From the NCBI RefSeq assembly GCF_017565405.1, contig NZ_JAGEKR010000007.1:1-64000 (forward strand): a stretch of DNA of 64,000 nucleotides, given 5' to 3'. The notes beneath the pieces are model-generated. The model had not been told where the DNA came from. It made no database searches and saw only the letters and a list, made by a program, of their open reading frames with translations. Positions 24,948 to 34,131 of the stretch are shown here, in pieces. Origin of the DNA: Allobranchiibius sp. CTAmp26 (lineage in GTDB: Bacteria; Actinomycetota; Actinomycetes; Actinomycetales; Dermatophilaceae). The position numbers and the translations under genes were made by a program. Positions within the stretch are counted from its first letter, which is position 1; every line of letters begins with the position of its first letter.

Positions 24948-26314
24948 TACTTCTTGTACGCCTTCACGCCGTCCTGCGCGATCGACTGACTCGCGTTGAG
25001 CGCGCTGGAGACCGACGTGCTACCGGCGATGGCGTTGGAGATCTGCTGACTCACCTTCTGACCGAAGTCGGTGAACTCGGCCACGTCCACGAACTGGATC
25101 CCCGGCACCGGCGGGTGGGTCGAGCGGCCGGTGTTGTTCGGGTCGGCCGAGTTGATCGCCGCCAGCGTGGGCTGCGCGAACGAGCTCGCGACCTTCAGGT
25201 AGTTCGGGTTGGTGTAGAGCGAGGCCCGAGCGCCGGCCGGCACGTTGGCCCAGCCCATCCCGGTACCGGTGCGACCGCCCACCGTGTTGAGGTAGTCCTT
25301 GCCGCTCGCCCACGAGATGAACTTCCAGGCCGCGTCCTTCTTCTTGGACGCCGACTCAACACCCCAGGCCCACGTGTAGAGCCATCCGGAGCTCTTCGTC
25401 TGCTCCACGGGTGCCGGTGCGTAACCGATCTCGGAGCCGTACTTGGAACTGACGAGGGTGCCGGCGGCCGAGGTCGCGTCGTACCACATGGCTGCCTGGC
25501 CCTGGATCATCGCGTTGTCGCACTCGGTGAACCCAGCCTGCGCCGCTCCCGGCTCGCCGTACTTCTTGACCAGGTCCACGTAGAAGTTGGTGGCCTTGGC
25601 GAAGCCGCCCGTGTTGACCTTGGCGTTCCAGTTGTTGTCGAACCAGGTGCCGCCCATGGTGTTGACCACCGTGGTGAGCGGGGCCATCACCTGACCCCAG
25701 CCGACCGCGCCGCGCAGGCAGATCCCCGCCGTGCTGCCCTTCTTCAACTTCGCGGCGAACCCGGCCACCTGCTGCCAGGTGGGATTGGCCGGCATGGTGA
25801 GCCCTGCGGCCTTGAAGAGGTCCTTGCGGTACATCAGGAAGGAGGACTCGCCGTAGAAGGGCTCGCCGTAGATCTTGTTGTTCACCGTCAGCGACGTGGC
25901 CATCGGCTTCAGGATGTCGCTCTGGTCGAAGTCCTTGCCGTTCCAGCTCGACTTGGGGTCGCTGGTGTACTTCGTCAGATCGGCGACCCACCCCTTCTTG
26001 GCGTAGATGGGGATCTCGAAGTTGGACAGGGTGGCCAGGTCGTACTGGTTGGCCTGCTGCGCGAACTCGGTGGACGCGGTGGAGCGCAGGTCGTTCTCCG
26101 GCAGGTCCTTGAAGTTGACCTTGATGCCGGTCGCCTTGGTGAACTCGGGCGCGACCAGCTTCAGCGCCTCCATCTGGGGGTTGTTGACCATCAGGACGTT
26201 GAGGGTCTTACTGCCCCCGCTGGACCCTCCACTACTCGCGGAACAGGAGGACAGTCCGGCCGCGACCAGCCCGACGACTGCGACGCTGACGGCGACTCGT
26301 TGTGTGGATCGCAT
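24947..26314 (-). CDS. Polyol/sugar-binding lipoprotein of ABC importer
   Basis: Extracellular solute-binding protein family 1. The 455-residue precursor has a lipoprotein signal peptide with lipobox GLSSC (Cys24), a Ser/Gly-rich linker, and a mature domain starting KTLNVLMVNNPQMEALKLVA. It is first gene of a five-gene minus-strand operon (binding protein, two permeases, polyol dehydrogenase, xylulokinase). ATG 26312-26314 follows GAGGAG. A large palindromic operator lies 21-50 bases upstream. Confidence 0.93.
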   Translation of the reverse strand: MRSTQRVAVSVAVVGLVAAGLSSCSASSGGSSGGSKTLNVLMVNNPQMEALKLVAPEFTKATGIKVNFKDLPENDLRSTASTEFAQQANQYDLATLSNFEIPIYAKKGWVADLTKYTSDPKSSWNGKDFDQSDILKPMATSLTVNNKIYGEPFYGESSFLMYRKDLFKAAGLTMPANPTWQQVAGFAAKLKKGSTAGICLRGAVGWGQVMAPLTTVVNTMGGTWFDNNWNAKVNTGGFAKATNFYVDLVKKYGEPGAAQAGFTECDNAMIQGQAAMWYDATSAAGTLVSSKYGSEIGYAPAPVEQTKSSGWLYTWAWGVESASKKKDAAWKFISWASGKDYLNTVGGRTGTGMGWANVPAGARASLYTNPNYLKVASSFAQPTLAAINSADPNNTGRSTHPPVPGIQFVDVAEFTDFGQKVSQQISNAIAGSTSVSSALNASQSIAQDGVKAYKK

Positions 26315-26364
26315 ATGAACTCATTCTCCTCAGAGCGCTCATATGAGCGCCCACCGCTCATATG
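26311..26364. promoter_or_regulatory. Operator repeats between polyol operon and SorC regulator
   Basis: A perfect 16-base palindrome GCGCTCATATGAGCGC (26335-26350) is followed 4 bases later by another CGCTCATATG (26355-26364), and CATATGAAC overlaps the binding-protein start (26312-26320). All share the core CATATGA. This spacing of repeated half-sites between two divergent transcription units is what a SorC-family repressor would need; the divergent sorC-like gene is the natural candidate. Binding is inferred. Confidence 0.65.
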
Positions 26365-26441
26365 CAGGTAGTGTTGCAGATCACATCTTTCATGGCGAGC
26401 ACAACAGGTCGCATTTTGGTAACGACGAGAAAAGAGGACCG

Positions 26442-27422
26442 ATGATCGACAGCGGCGCAGACGGCCACGGGACGGCTCGGGCCAACCCGTCGGCGGTGCG
26501 GGCCCGGCAGATCCGGGCCGCCCGGCGCTTCTATCTGGAGGATGCGAGCAAGGTCGAGATCGGCCGCGAGCTCGGCATCTCGCGCTTCCAGGTGGCGCGA
26601 CTCCTGCAGTCCGCCCGCGCCACCGGTGTCGTACGGATTCACATCGACGAGGTGCACGCCACCCGTGACGACCTCGCCCGCGACCTGACCAGAGCGTTCA
26701 ACCTGCAGATGGCCGCCGTCCTGGATGCCGCACCGGTGGACACGGTCGAACAACGTCGGGCGAGCCTCGGGGCGTTGGCCGCTCAGCAGCTGCACTCGAT
26801 GCTCTCCCCCGACGACGTCCTCGGGCTGCCCTGGTCCCGCTCGGTCTCGGCCACCGTCGCGGCCCTCTCCAGCCTGCCGCCGGTGGACGTGGTGCAACTG
26901 AGCGGTGCGCGGTGGGAACCGGACCACAGCTCGGCACCGGCGGACGTGGTTCGCGACGCCACGGCCCTCAGCGGCGGACGGCCCTACCGTTTCCACGCAC
27001 CGTTCGTCGCGTCCGACGCCACCGCGGCGGCATCGCTGCGCCGTGACCCCGCGTTCCTCGCGGCGCAGGAGCGGGTCCCGGCCATCACGGTCGCCGTGGT
27101 CGGCGTCGGCGCGTTCGACCCGGAGTTCTCGACGCTCTACACGGCCGCGACGTCCGCCGAGATCGCCGAACTACGTGCCGCCGGCGCCGTCGGGGAGGTG
27201 AGTGGGGTGTTCATCGACGTCGACGGATACCCGCTGTCCGGTTCCTTCGCGCGCCGGCTGCTCACGGTGAGCGCGGACCAACTGCGCGGCATACCCGACG
27301 TGATCGGCGTGTGCATGGGCGACGAACGTGCCGGAGCCGTCGCGGCGGCGTGCCGGGGCGGACTGCTGAAGTCACTGGTGGTGGACGTCCCGCTCGCACA
27401 GGCGCTGCTACGGGGGGACTAA
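26442..27422 (+). CDS. SorC/DeoR-family sugar-responsive regulator
   Basis: Predicted repressor or activator of the divergent polyol operon. The 326-residue protein has an N-terminal helix-turn-helix ([20 protein letters not shown], then [20 protein letters not shown] at ~60-80) and a C-terminal SorC sugar-phosphate-binding domain with [19 protein letters not shown] and the [17 protein letters not shown] loop. I chose ATG 26442 (AAAGAGGA 5 bases upstream) over an in-frame ATG at 26343, which would run through the operator. The ligand is probably a phosphorylated ketose such as xylulose 5-phosphate. Confidence 0.9.
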   Translation: MIDSGADGHGTARANPSAVRARQIRAARRFYLEDASKVEIGRELGISRFQVARLLQSARATGVVRIHIDEVHATRDDLARDLTRAFNLQMAAVLDAAPVDTVEQRRASLGALAAQQLHSMLSPDDVLGLPWSRSVSATVAALSSLPPVDVVQLSGARWEPDHSSAPADVVRDATALSGGRPYRFHAPFVASDATAAASLRRDPAFLAAQERVPAITVAVVGVGAFDPEFSTLYTAATSAEIAELRAAGAVGEVSGVFIDVDGYPLSGSFARRLLTVSADQLRGIPDVIGVCMGDERAGAVAAACRGGLLKSLVVDVPLAQALLRGD

Positions 27423-27433
27423 AGTTCCCGGTC

Positions 27434-28834
27434 GTGGCTGATCACTTTGACGTCGTTGTTCTCGGTGCCGGTCCCGGTGGGTATGTCGCGGCGATCCGCG
27501 CCAGCCAGCTGGGCCTGAAGACCGCGGTGGTGGAGAAGAAGTACTGGGGCGGTGTCTGTCTTAACGTCGGGTGCATCCCGTCCAAGGCGCTGCTGCGCAA
27601 CGCCGAACTCGCCCACGTGCTCACCAAGGAGAAGGCCGTCTTCGGCATCTCCGGCGACGCGACCATGGCGTACGACGTCACGCACGCCCGCAGCCGCAAG
27701 GTGTCCGAGGGCATCGTCAAGGGCGTGCACTTCCTGATGAAGAAGAACAAGATCACCGAGATCGACGGCTGGGGCACCCTCAAGGACGGCAGGACGCTGT
27801 CGGTCGAGCTCAACGACGGCGGGACGCAGGAGGTCACCTGCGACCACCTGATCATCGCGACGGGTGCGACGACCCGCCTCGTGCCGGGCACGACGCTGTC
27901 TGAGCGGGTCGTGACGTACGAGGAGCAGATCCTCGACGCGGAGCTGCCCGGTTCGATCGTCATTGCGGGGTCGGGTGCGATCGGTGTCGAATTCGCTTAC
28001 GTGATGACCAATTTCGGCGTCGACGTGACGATCGTGGAGTTCTTGGACCGGATGGTGCCCACCGAGGATGTCGCGGTGTCCAAGGAGCTGCTCAAGCAGT
28101 ACAAGAAGCTGGGCGTGAAGGTCATGCTGTCGACGAAGGTCGAGACCATCGACGACTCGGGTGACAAGGTCAAGGTCACCGTCTCCCCCGCCGGCGGCGG
28201 GGACTCGCAGGTCATCGAGACCGACAAGGTGCTGCAGGCGATTGGCTTCGCCCCGCGCACCCAGGGGTACGGCCTGGAGGAGATCGGCGTCGAGCTCACC
28301 GACCGCGGCGCCATCGCGATCGACGGCCGCGGGCGCACCAACCTCGACGGCGTCTACGCGATCGGCGACGTCACCGGCAAGCTCATGCTCGCCCACACCG
28401 CCGAGGCCATGGGCGTGGTGGCGGCCGAGACCATCGCCGGCGCCGAGACGGTCGAGATCGACTACGACATGATCCCGCGCGCGACGTTCTGCCAGCCGCA
28501 GATCGCCTCCTTCGGCTACACCGAGGAACAGGCGAAGGACAAGGGGTACGACGTCAAGGTCGCGCAGTTCCCATACTCCGCCAACGGCAAGGCGCAGGGG
28601 CTGGGCGAGGCGGTCGGCTTCGTGAAGGTCGTCGCCGACTCCGAGCACAACGAGATCATCGGCGCCCACCTCATCGGCCCGGATGTCACCGAGCTGCTGC
28701 CCGTGCTGACGTTGGCCCAGAAGTGGGACCTGACCGCCGACGAGGTCGCCCGCAACGTGTTCGCCCACCCCACGCTGGGTGAGGCCGTGAAGGAAGCCGT
28801 CGAAGGCCTCGCCGGCCACATGATCAACCTCTGA
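27434..28834 (+). CDS. lpdA: Dihydrolipoyl dehydrogenase
   Basis: E3 flavoprotein of 2-oxoacid dehydrogenase and glycine cleavage complexes. The 466 residues start [20 protein letters not shown] (FAD site), contain the redox disulfide [13 protein letters not shown], a second dinucleotide fold ([18 protein letters not shown]) and the C-terminal catalytic His in [17 protein letters not shown] 27434 is used; no clear Shine-Dalgarno sequence precedes it and only 11 bases separate it from the SorC stop. No E1 or E2 genes adjoin, so it probably serves complexes encoded elsewhere. Confidence 0.96.
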   Translation: MADHFDVVVLGAGPGGYVAAIRASQLGLKTAVVEKKYWGGVCLNVGCIPSKALLRNAELAHVLTKEKAVFGISGDATMAYDVTHARSRKVSEGIVKGVHFLMKKNKITEIDGWGTLKDGRTLSVELNDGGTQEVTCDHLIIATGATTRLVPGTTLSERVVTYEEQILDAELPGSIVIAGSGAIGVEFAYVMTNFGVDVTIVEFLDRMVPTEDVAVSKELLKQYKKLGVKVMLSTKVETIDDSGDKVKVTVSPAGGGDSQVIETDKVLQAIGFAPRTQGYGLEEIGVELTDRGAIAIDGRGRTNLDGVYAIGDVTGKLMLAHTAEAMGVVAAETIAGAETVEIDYDMIPRATFCQPQIASFGYTEEQAKDKGYDVKVAQFPYSANGKAQGLGEAVGFVKVVADSEHNEIIGAHLIGPDVTELLPVLTLAQKWDLTADEVARNVFAHPTLGEAVKEAVEGLAGHMINL

Positions 28835-28842
28835 CCTGACGC

Positions 28843-28901
28843 TGGCACAGGTAGAGCCGAGGGCCACAGGCTGACTGTGGCCCTCGGCTCTACCTGTGCC
28901 A
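28843..28901 (+). terminator. Perfect 27-bp hairpin after lpdA
   Basis: Arms 28843-28869 and 28875-28901 are perfectly complementary over 27 bases with a 5-base GCTGA loop, starting 8 bases after the lpdA stop. No T-run follows. This is an unusually long and perfect stem for a bacterial terminator. Confidence 0.8.
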
Positions 28902-29020
28902 CCGTCGACATCAGCGGTCCGGCAGTGTCGACGTCGGCCGAAACCCTCGTGCGCGCAACAAGATCGGCACCGTGAGCCACCTCATACGGAAGCGGGGTGG
29001 GACATCCGCTGACGGCAAGC

Positions 29021-29039
29021 TAAGGTAAGCCTCACCTTC
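29021..29039 (+). promoter_or_regulatory. IdeR/DtxR iron box ahead of efeUOB
   Basis: TAAGGTAAGCCTCACCTTC matches the DtxR/IdeR consensus TTAGGTTAGSCTAACCTAA at roughly 13-14 of 19 positions with the two half-sites in register. It lies 32 bases before the efeU GTG. Iron-dependent repression of the operon is inferred. Confidence 0.75.
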
Positions 29040-29070
29040 CTTACCGTGCTGCTGTCAGGAGTCCCACCTC

Positions 29071-30639
29071 GTGCTCGCGACGTTCGTCATCGGCCTGCGT
29101 GAGGGCCTCGAGGCCGCGCTCATCGTCGGCATCATCGCGGCGTTCCTGCGGCAGAACGATCGCTCGCTGCGCCCGCTGTGGATCGGTGTGACGCTGGCCC
29201 TCCTTCTCAGTGCCGCGGTCGGGATCGCCCTCAAGGTCGTCGAGTCCAGCCTGCCGCAGGCCGCCCAAGAGGGCATGGAGACCGTGATCGGCGCCGTCGC
29301 CGTCGTCTTCGTGACGGGGATGGTGCTGTGGATGATGACCCACGCGCGCGGTCTGAAGAAGGAGCTGGAGAGCTCCGCGCGTGACGCGTTGGGTGCAGGA
29401 TCCAGCCGCGCGCTCGCCGTGATGGCCTTCCTCGCCGTCCTGAAGGAAGGCTTCGAGACAGCAGTCTTCCTGCTCGCGACCTTCCAGGCCGCCGCGAGTC
29501 CCGCGCTGGCCGCGACCGGTGCGGTGCTCGGCATCCTGGTCTCGGTCGCCGTCGGCATCGGGATCTACCGCGGCGGCGTCCGCCTCAATCTGGCGAGGTT
29601 CTTCAAGTTCACCGGTGCATTCCTTCTCCTGGTGGCCGCAGGACTGGTCGTGACCGCACTGCGCACCGCCCACGAGGCCGGCTGGCTGAACGCCGGGCAA
29701 CAGCGCACGCTCGATCTCACCTGGCTGGCCCCGGCGGGATCGATCCGCGGCGCCCTGCTCACCGGCGTCCTCGGCATCCCGACCGGTCCGCGAATGGTCG
29801 AGGTCCTCGGCTGGTGCGCCTACCTCGTACCAATGGCCCTGCTCGTTTACTGGCCGGTCAAGCACCGTGCGGGTGCGGTGGGCGCGTCCCGGATCCGGCT
29901 CGGCGCCGCCGCCGCGCTGGTGCTCGCTGCCGGGGTCCTCGCGGCGGCGTACCCGGGCGCCGGCATCGACGCGTCCCGTACCGCCCCGCTGGCGGGGGGA
30001 TCGTCAGGCACCGTAGAGCTCTCCGGCGGCGATCTCATCCGTACGACGGGCGGCACCCGATCGGCGTACGCGCTCGGCTCGTCCCGTTCGGCCGAGCACC
30101 AGGGCGTCCCCACGACCCAGCACACCTCCCCGCTCTCGGGGGCCGTCGCGGGCCGCCCGTCGTCCATCACCTCGACGCAGTTGCTCGCGCTCAACGGCGG
30201 CCGGATACCGGTAGGCGTCAACGCCTCCCAGAGTCCGGGCCCCTACACCGCGCGCTGGACCCACGTCGGCGCGCGCGACGTATGGGTCAGCCGGGACAAG
30301 CTCGTCGACGCGACCCAGCGGGTGCGCACCGTGCTCACTCTGAGCGGTGGCGGCCTCACCGGCAGCCGCACGCTGACCGTGGACGACGCAGGCTCCACCG
30401 CCGACACCTGGTCGGTGCGACCGACGTACGTCACCGACATGGCCTCGTCGCTGCGGACCCTCGACGCCCGCCAGACCGAGGCGCGCTTCTGGTCTCGCAC
30501 CCTCCCGCTCACTTTGCTCGTCGCCGCCGCCCTGGTGCTGTTCACCTGGTGGCGTCGTCGGCCGCGCACGTCGGACGACTCCGACGACACCTCACCCGAC
30601 ACCACACCCCGACTCAGGAGCACCGTCCATGCCCGTTAG
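29071..30639 (+). CDS. efeU: Iron permease FTR1 family, EfeU
   Basis: Membrane iron channel of the EfeUOB system. The first ~275 residues form the seven-helix FTR1 core with iron motifs IGLREGLEAALIVG (residues ~7-20) and AVLKEGFETAVFLLATFQ. The chain is 522 residues, nearly twice the E. coli protein: after the last core helix come ~220 residues of Ser/Thr/Gly-rich, probably extracellular sequence closed by another membrane segment (TLPLTLLVAAALVLFTWW) and a basic tail. GTG 29071 follows AGGAG. It overlaps efeO by 11 bases. Confidence 0.93.
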   Translation: MLATFVIGLREGLEAALIVGIIAAFLRQNDRSLRPLWIGVTLALLLSAAVGIALKVVESSLPQAAQEGMETVIGAVAVVFVTGMVLWMMTHARGLKKELESSARDALGAGSSRALAVMAFLAVLKEGFETAVFLLATFQAAASPALAATGAVLGILVSVAVGIGIYRGGVRLNLARFFKFTGAFLLLVAAGLVVTALRTAHEAGWLNAGQQRTLDLTWLAPAGSIRGALLTGVLGIPTGPRMVEVLGWCAYLVPMALLVYWPVKHRAGAVGASRIRLGAAAALVLAAGVLAAAYPGAGIDASRTAPLAGGSSGTVELSGGDLIRTTGGTRSAYALGSSRSAEHQGVPTTQHTSPLSGAVAGRPSSITSTQLLALNGGRIPVGVNASQSPGPYTARWTHVGARDVWVSRDKLVDATQRVRTVLTLSGGGLTGSRTLTVDDAGSTADTWSVRPTYVTDMASSLRTLDARQTEARFWSRTLPLTLLVAAALVLFTWWRRRPRTSDDSDDTSPDTTPRLRSTVHAR

Positions 30640-31882
30640 GCACCCCGCAGTCCTCACCGCCGTCGCCGGCGTCGCCACGCTCGCACTCGCCGCGTGCGGC
30701 ACCAACGGTGGGGGCACCGGCTCGTCGCGCACCGGCAGCAGCGGCACCGGGTCGACGAACGCCGCTCCCGTGAGCAACGGAGCCGCGCAGGTGCACATCA
30801 CCCTGGCGAGCGGTCCGTCCGGCGACTCCTGCACCATCGATCACCCGCAGGCCAAGGCGGGCCCGGTCACCTTCACCGTGATCAACACCAACGCGACCGC
30901 CCTCACCGAGCTGGAGTTGCAGAGCAACCAGCGGATCATCGGCGAGAAGGAGAACCTCGCGCCCGGCCTCGGTGCCGTGAAGTTCACGACGACCCTCGGC
31001 GGCGGCACGTATCAGATCTACTGCCCGGGCGCGACGAAGGAGATGCAGAACCTCACGGTGACCGGCAAGGCGGCCGCCGCCACCGGTGGCAGCGCCTCGG
31101 CCCTCCTCGCGAGCGGGACCGCCGGCTACGCGCAGTTCGTCGACACCCAGCTGAGCGCGATGAAGGCCGGCACCGCCGCGCTGCGTACGGCCGTCGACTC
31201 CGGGAACCTCGCGCAGGCCAAGGTGAAGTACGCCGCCGCCCGCCCGTACTACGAGAAGATCGAGTCCGACGTCGACGGCTTCGTGCTGCCCGGCCACTCG
31301 GCCACCGACAACGCGGGCAACCTGGACTACCTGATCGACATGCGGGCCTCCAACCTGGACCCCAAGGTCGGCTGGCACGGCTTCCACGCCGTCGAGCGGG
31401 ACCTCTGGCAGAGCGGCAGGATCACCGCCAACACCAAGAAGCTGGCCGCCGAGCTGGACACCAACGTCGGCAAGCTGGTGACCCTGGCCAAGACGCTCAA
31501 GTACAAGCCGGAGGATCTCGCGAACGGCGCCGCCGGGCTCCTGGAGGAGGTGCAGTCCAACAAGATCAAGGGCGAGGAGGAGTTCTACAGCCACCTGGAC
31601 CTGATGGACTTCAACGGCAACCTCGAGGGTGCGCAGCAGGCGTTCGCCTACCTCAAGCCGGGCCTGAACGTCCTCGACCCGGTCCTGACCAAGCAGATCA
31701 GCGCCGAGTTCGCCAAGGTCGGCGGCCAGCTCAACGCCTTCCGGAGCGCCAAGGGCCCCGGTGGTTTCCTGCCGTGGACCCCTGCGCAGCGCATCAAGAG
31801 CGCAGCAGCGCTGAGCCAGGGCGTGCAGGGGCTGCAGGACCCGCTGTCGCGCATCGCCGAGAAGGTCGCGACCCAGGGATGA
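30629..31882 (+). CDS. efeO: Iron uptake lipoprotein EfeO (cupredoxin plus M75 domain)
   Basis: Surface partner of EfeU. The 417-residue precursor has a lipoprotein signal with Cys23 (LALAAC), a Ser/Gly/Thr linker, a cupredoxin-like domain (~50-145; GGGTYQIYCPG) and a peptidase-M75-like domain whose metal motif HxxE appears in GWHGFHAVERDLW. ATG 30629 follows CAGGAG and overlaps the efeU end. Confidence 0.94.
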   Translation: MPVRHPAVLTAVAGVATLALAACGTNGGGTGSSRTGSSGTGSTNAAPVSNGAAQVHITLASGPSGDSCTIDHPQAKAGPVTFTVINTNATALTELELQSNQRIIGEKENLAPGLGAVKFTTTLGGGTYQIYCPGATKEMQNLTVTGKAAAATGGSASALLASGTAGYAQFVDTQLSAMKAGTAALRTAVDSGNLAQAKVKYAAARPYYEKIESDVDGFVLPGHSATDNAGNLDYLIDMRASNLDPKVGWHGFHAVERDLWQSGRITANTKKLAAELDTNVGKLVTLAKTLKYKPEDLANGAAGLLEEVQSNKIKGEEEFYSHLDLMDFNGNLEGAQQAFAYLKPGLNVLDPVLTKQISAEFAKVGGQLNAFRSAKGPGGFLPWTPAQRIKSAAALSQGVQGLQDPLSRIAEKVATQG

Positions 31883-33153
31883 GCGACTCAGATCAGCCTC
31901 GTCCCGGCCTCGGCCGGCGGCGCCTCGTCCAGGGTGCCGCCGGTGGACTCGCCGCGGGCGCCGTCGTCGGACTGGGAGCCGGCTGGGGCGTGGGATCGGC
32001 GGCTGCTGCGAGTCCGTCCGACGACCACGACACGGTCGACCTCAGCACGCAGCACCCGTTCTACGACGAACCGCAGCCCGCGGGGATCAAGACGCCCCAG
32101 CAGCGGTACGCCGTCTACATGACCTTCGACCTCGTGGACGGTGCGTTGCGGTCTGACCTGCAGGTGCTGCTGGCCCGGTGGACCGCGGCCATCGCCCAGT
32201 TGATGAAGGGCGCACCCATCGGGCAGGTCGACTCGGTGCGGCCCGGTGCGATCGGACAGGACACGGGAGAGGCGGCCGGTCTCGATCCGGCGAGTCTCAC
32301 CGTCACGGTCGGCCTCGGGCCGGGCCTGTTCGACCAGCGCTTCGGCCTGTCCGCCAAGCGGCCCGCACTGCTCGCCGACCTGCCCGCTCTGCCGAGCGAC
32401 AACCTCGTCGCCGCGTCCTCCGGCGGCGACCTGTCGTTGCAGGCGTGTGCCGACGACCCCCAGGTCACCTACCACGCGGTGCGCAACCTCGCCCGGATGG
32501 TGCGCGGCACCGCGAAGACCCGTTGGGCCGTCCTCGGCTTCGGTCGCGCGTCCGCCGGGAAGGGTCAGCAGACCCCGCGCAACCTGCTGGGTTTCAAGGA
32601 CGGCACCCGCAACCTGCGATCCGACGCCGAGTACGACGGCTTCGTGTGGGTGGACGACGCCTCCGAACAGTCGTGGCTGCGCGGCGGTACCTACCAGGTC
32701 GTGCGCAAGATCTCGATGAACATCGAGGTGTGGGACGCCGATCCGATCGACGACCAGCAGTCGATCTTCGGGCGCACGAAGAACGTCGGAGCTCCCCTCA
32801 CCGGCCATGGTGAGTTCGACACCCCCGACTTCCACAGCAGGACCGCGAGCGGCAAGACCGTCATACCCGCCGACTCCCATGTGGCGCTCGCCGCTCACGA
32901 GAACAACGGGGGCGTGAAGATCATGCGCCGCGGATACAATTACACGGAGGGCATCAACGGCTTCGGGCAGCTGGACGCCGGGTTGCTCTTCATCGCGTAC
33001 ATGAACACCCCGCAGCACTTCATCACGCTGCAGTCGAAGCTCGGTGCATCCGACCGGTTGAACGAGTACATCTCGCACATCGGATCCGGCCTGTTCGCAG
33101 TGCCACCGGCACCCAGGACGGGTCATTACATCGGCGAGCAGCTCTTCGCCTGA
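31879..33153 (+). CDS. efeB: Dye-decolorising peroxidase EfeB, Tat-exported
   Basis: Haem peroxidase of the EfeUOB iron system. The 424-residue precursor has a twin-arginine signal (GLGRRRLVQGAAGGLAAGAV) and a DyP fold: GFKDGTRN (distal GxxDG with catalytic Asp), the haem-ligand His region in SHVALAAHENNGG and MRRGYNYTEG. It starts at ATG 31879 overlapping the efeO stop (ATGA). Tat export of a folded haem protein fits its extracytoplasmic role with the EfeO lipoprotein. Confidence 0.95.
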   Translation: MSDSDQPRPGLGRRRLVQGAAGGLAAGAVVGLGAGWGVGSAAAASPSDDHDTVDLSTQHPFYDEPQPAGIKTPQQRYAVYMTFDLVDGALRSDLQVLLARWTAAIAQLMKGAPIGQVDSVRPGAIGQDTGEAAGLDPASLTVTVGLGPGLFDQRFGLSAKRPALLADLPALPSDNLVAASSGGDLSLQACADDPQVTYHAVRNLARMVRGTAKTRWAVLGFGRASAGKGQQTPRNLLGFKDGTRNLRSDAEYDGFVWVDDASEQSWLRGGTYQVVRKISMNIEVWDADPIDDQQSIFGRTKNVGAPLTGHGEFDTPDFHSRTASGKTVIPADSHVALAAHENNGGVKIMRRGYNYTEGINGFGQLDAGLLFIAYMNTPQHFITLQSKLGASDRLNEYISHIGSGLFAVPPAPRTGHYIGEQLFA

Positions 33154-33216
33154 CGCCGCGACTCGGACGCCACGCTGGTGACCGTCGCACTCCCCTCGAC
33201 GGTCCCTTCACGTGGG

Positions 33217-33222
33217 TAGTGT
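33217..33222 (+). promoter_or_regulatory. -10 element, leaderless start of patatin gene
   Basis: TAGTGT ends 6 bases before the GTG at 33229, so transcription would begin at the start codon. No Shine-Dalgarno sequence is present. Confidence 0.5.
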
Positions 33223-33228
33223 CGGCAC

Positions 33229-34128
33229 GTGAAACCCGCTGGTACGTCGCCCACCTGTGCCTTCGTGCTCGGCGGGGGCGGCGTCCTCGGTGCCACGCAG
33301 ATCGGCATGTTGCGGGCGCTCCTGGAGCACGACATCCGGCCCGACCTCGTCGTCGGGACGAGCATCGGCGCGGTGAACGGCGCGGCCATCGCGGCCGAGC
33401 CGACCGAAGCCGCACTCGAGCGGCTGACCGAGCTGTGGTCGTCGATGTCGGTCCTGCCCAGCCTGCAGGACGCACTCCCCCGCCCTCGGTTGCGGGTGCC
33501 GGGCCGCCGGCCCGAGTCCGACTCCTCGGGATCGTCGGAGTCTCGGTCGCGCCGTCGCGTGCCGCGCACCCACCTGTCCCCGGCAGGTCCGTTCCTGCGT
33601 CTGATCCGGGACAACCTGCCGGTCGCCAATATCGAGGACATGCAGGTGCCGTTCCAGTGTGTGGCGGCCAATCTCGAGCGTTCAGTGGCTCACTGGTTCA
33701 GCGAAGGTCCTGCAGCGCCGGCGATCATGGCGTCCTGCGCCGTGCCGGGGCTCTTTCCGCCCATCGAGATCGACGGCAGCCACTACTGGGACGGCGGCCT
33801 GGTCCACTCGATCCCGGTCTCGCGCGCGATCGCGCTGGGTGCGACCCGCATCTACGTGATGCACGTCGGTCGCGTCGAGCAGCAGCTGCGGCTGCCCCGC
33901 TGGCCCTGGGAGGTCGCGTCGGTGACGTTCGAGATCGCCCGCCGCCACCGGTACGTCGAGGAGATGGCCAACATCCCGCCCGGGATCGAGGTGCACGAGC
34001 TCCCGAGCGGTGCCGAGGATGCGCCGATGGTCTCGCTGCTGCACCGCAACCCGGCATACATCACCGGGCGGATCGCGGCGGCGTACGCCTCGTCCAACGC
34101 CTACCTGGCGTCCGCGGACGCGAGCTGA
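33229..34128 (+). CDS. Patatin-like phospholipase (RssA-like)
   Basis: Predicted serine acyl hydrolase. The 299 residues show the oxyanion motif LGGGGVLGATQIGML (residues ~14-28), nucleophile elbow GTSIG and the Asp of the dyad in WDGGL. A Ser/Arg-rich loop (PESDSSGSSESRSRRRVPRT, ~95-115) interrupts the fold. No signal peptide, so cytoplasmic or peripheral. It is followed after 3 bases by an acyltransferase gene, which suggests a lipid-remodelling pair. Confidence 0.9.
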   Translation: MKPAGTSPTCAFVLGGGGVLGATQIGMLRALLEHDIRPDLVVGTSIGAVNGAAIAAEPTEAALERLTELWSSMSVLPSLQDALPRPRLRVPGRRPESDSSGSSESRSRRRVPRTHLSPAGPFLRLIRDNLPVANIEDMQVPFQCVAANLERSVAHWFSEGPAAPAIMASCAVPGLFPPIEIDGSHYWDGGLVHSIPVSRAIALGATRIYVMHVGRVEQQLRLPRWPWEVASVTFEIARRHRYVEEMANIPPGIEVHELPSGAEDAPMVSLLHRNPAYITGRIAAAYASSNAYLASADAS

Positions 34129-34131
34129 CAG

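Noticed and set aside
27419-28867. 482-codon frame opposite lpdA
   Set aside because: Antisense shadow of a highly conserved enzyme gene.
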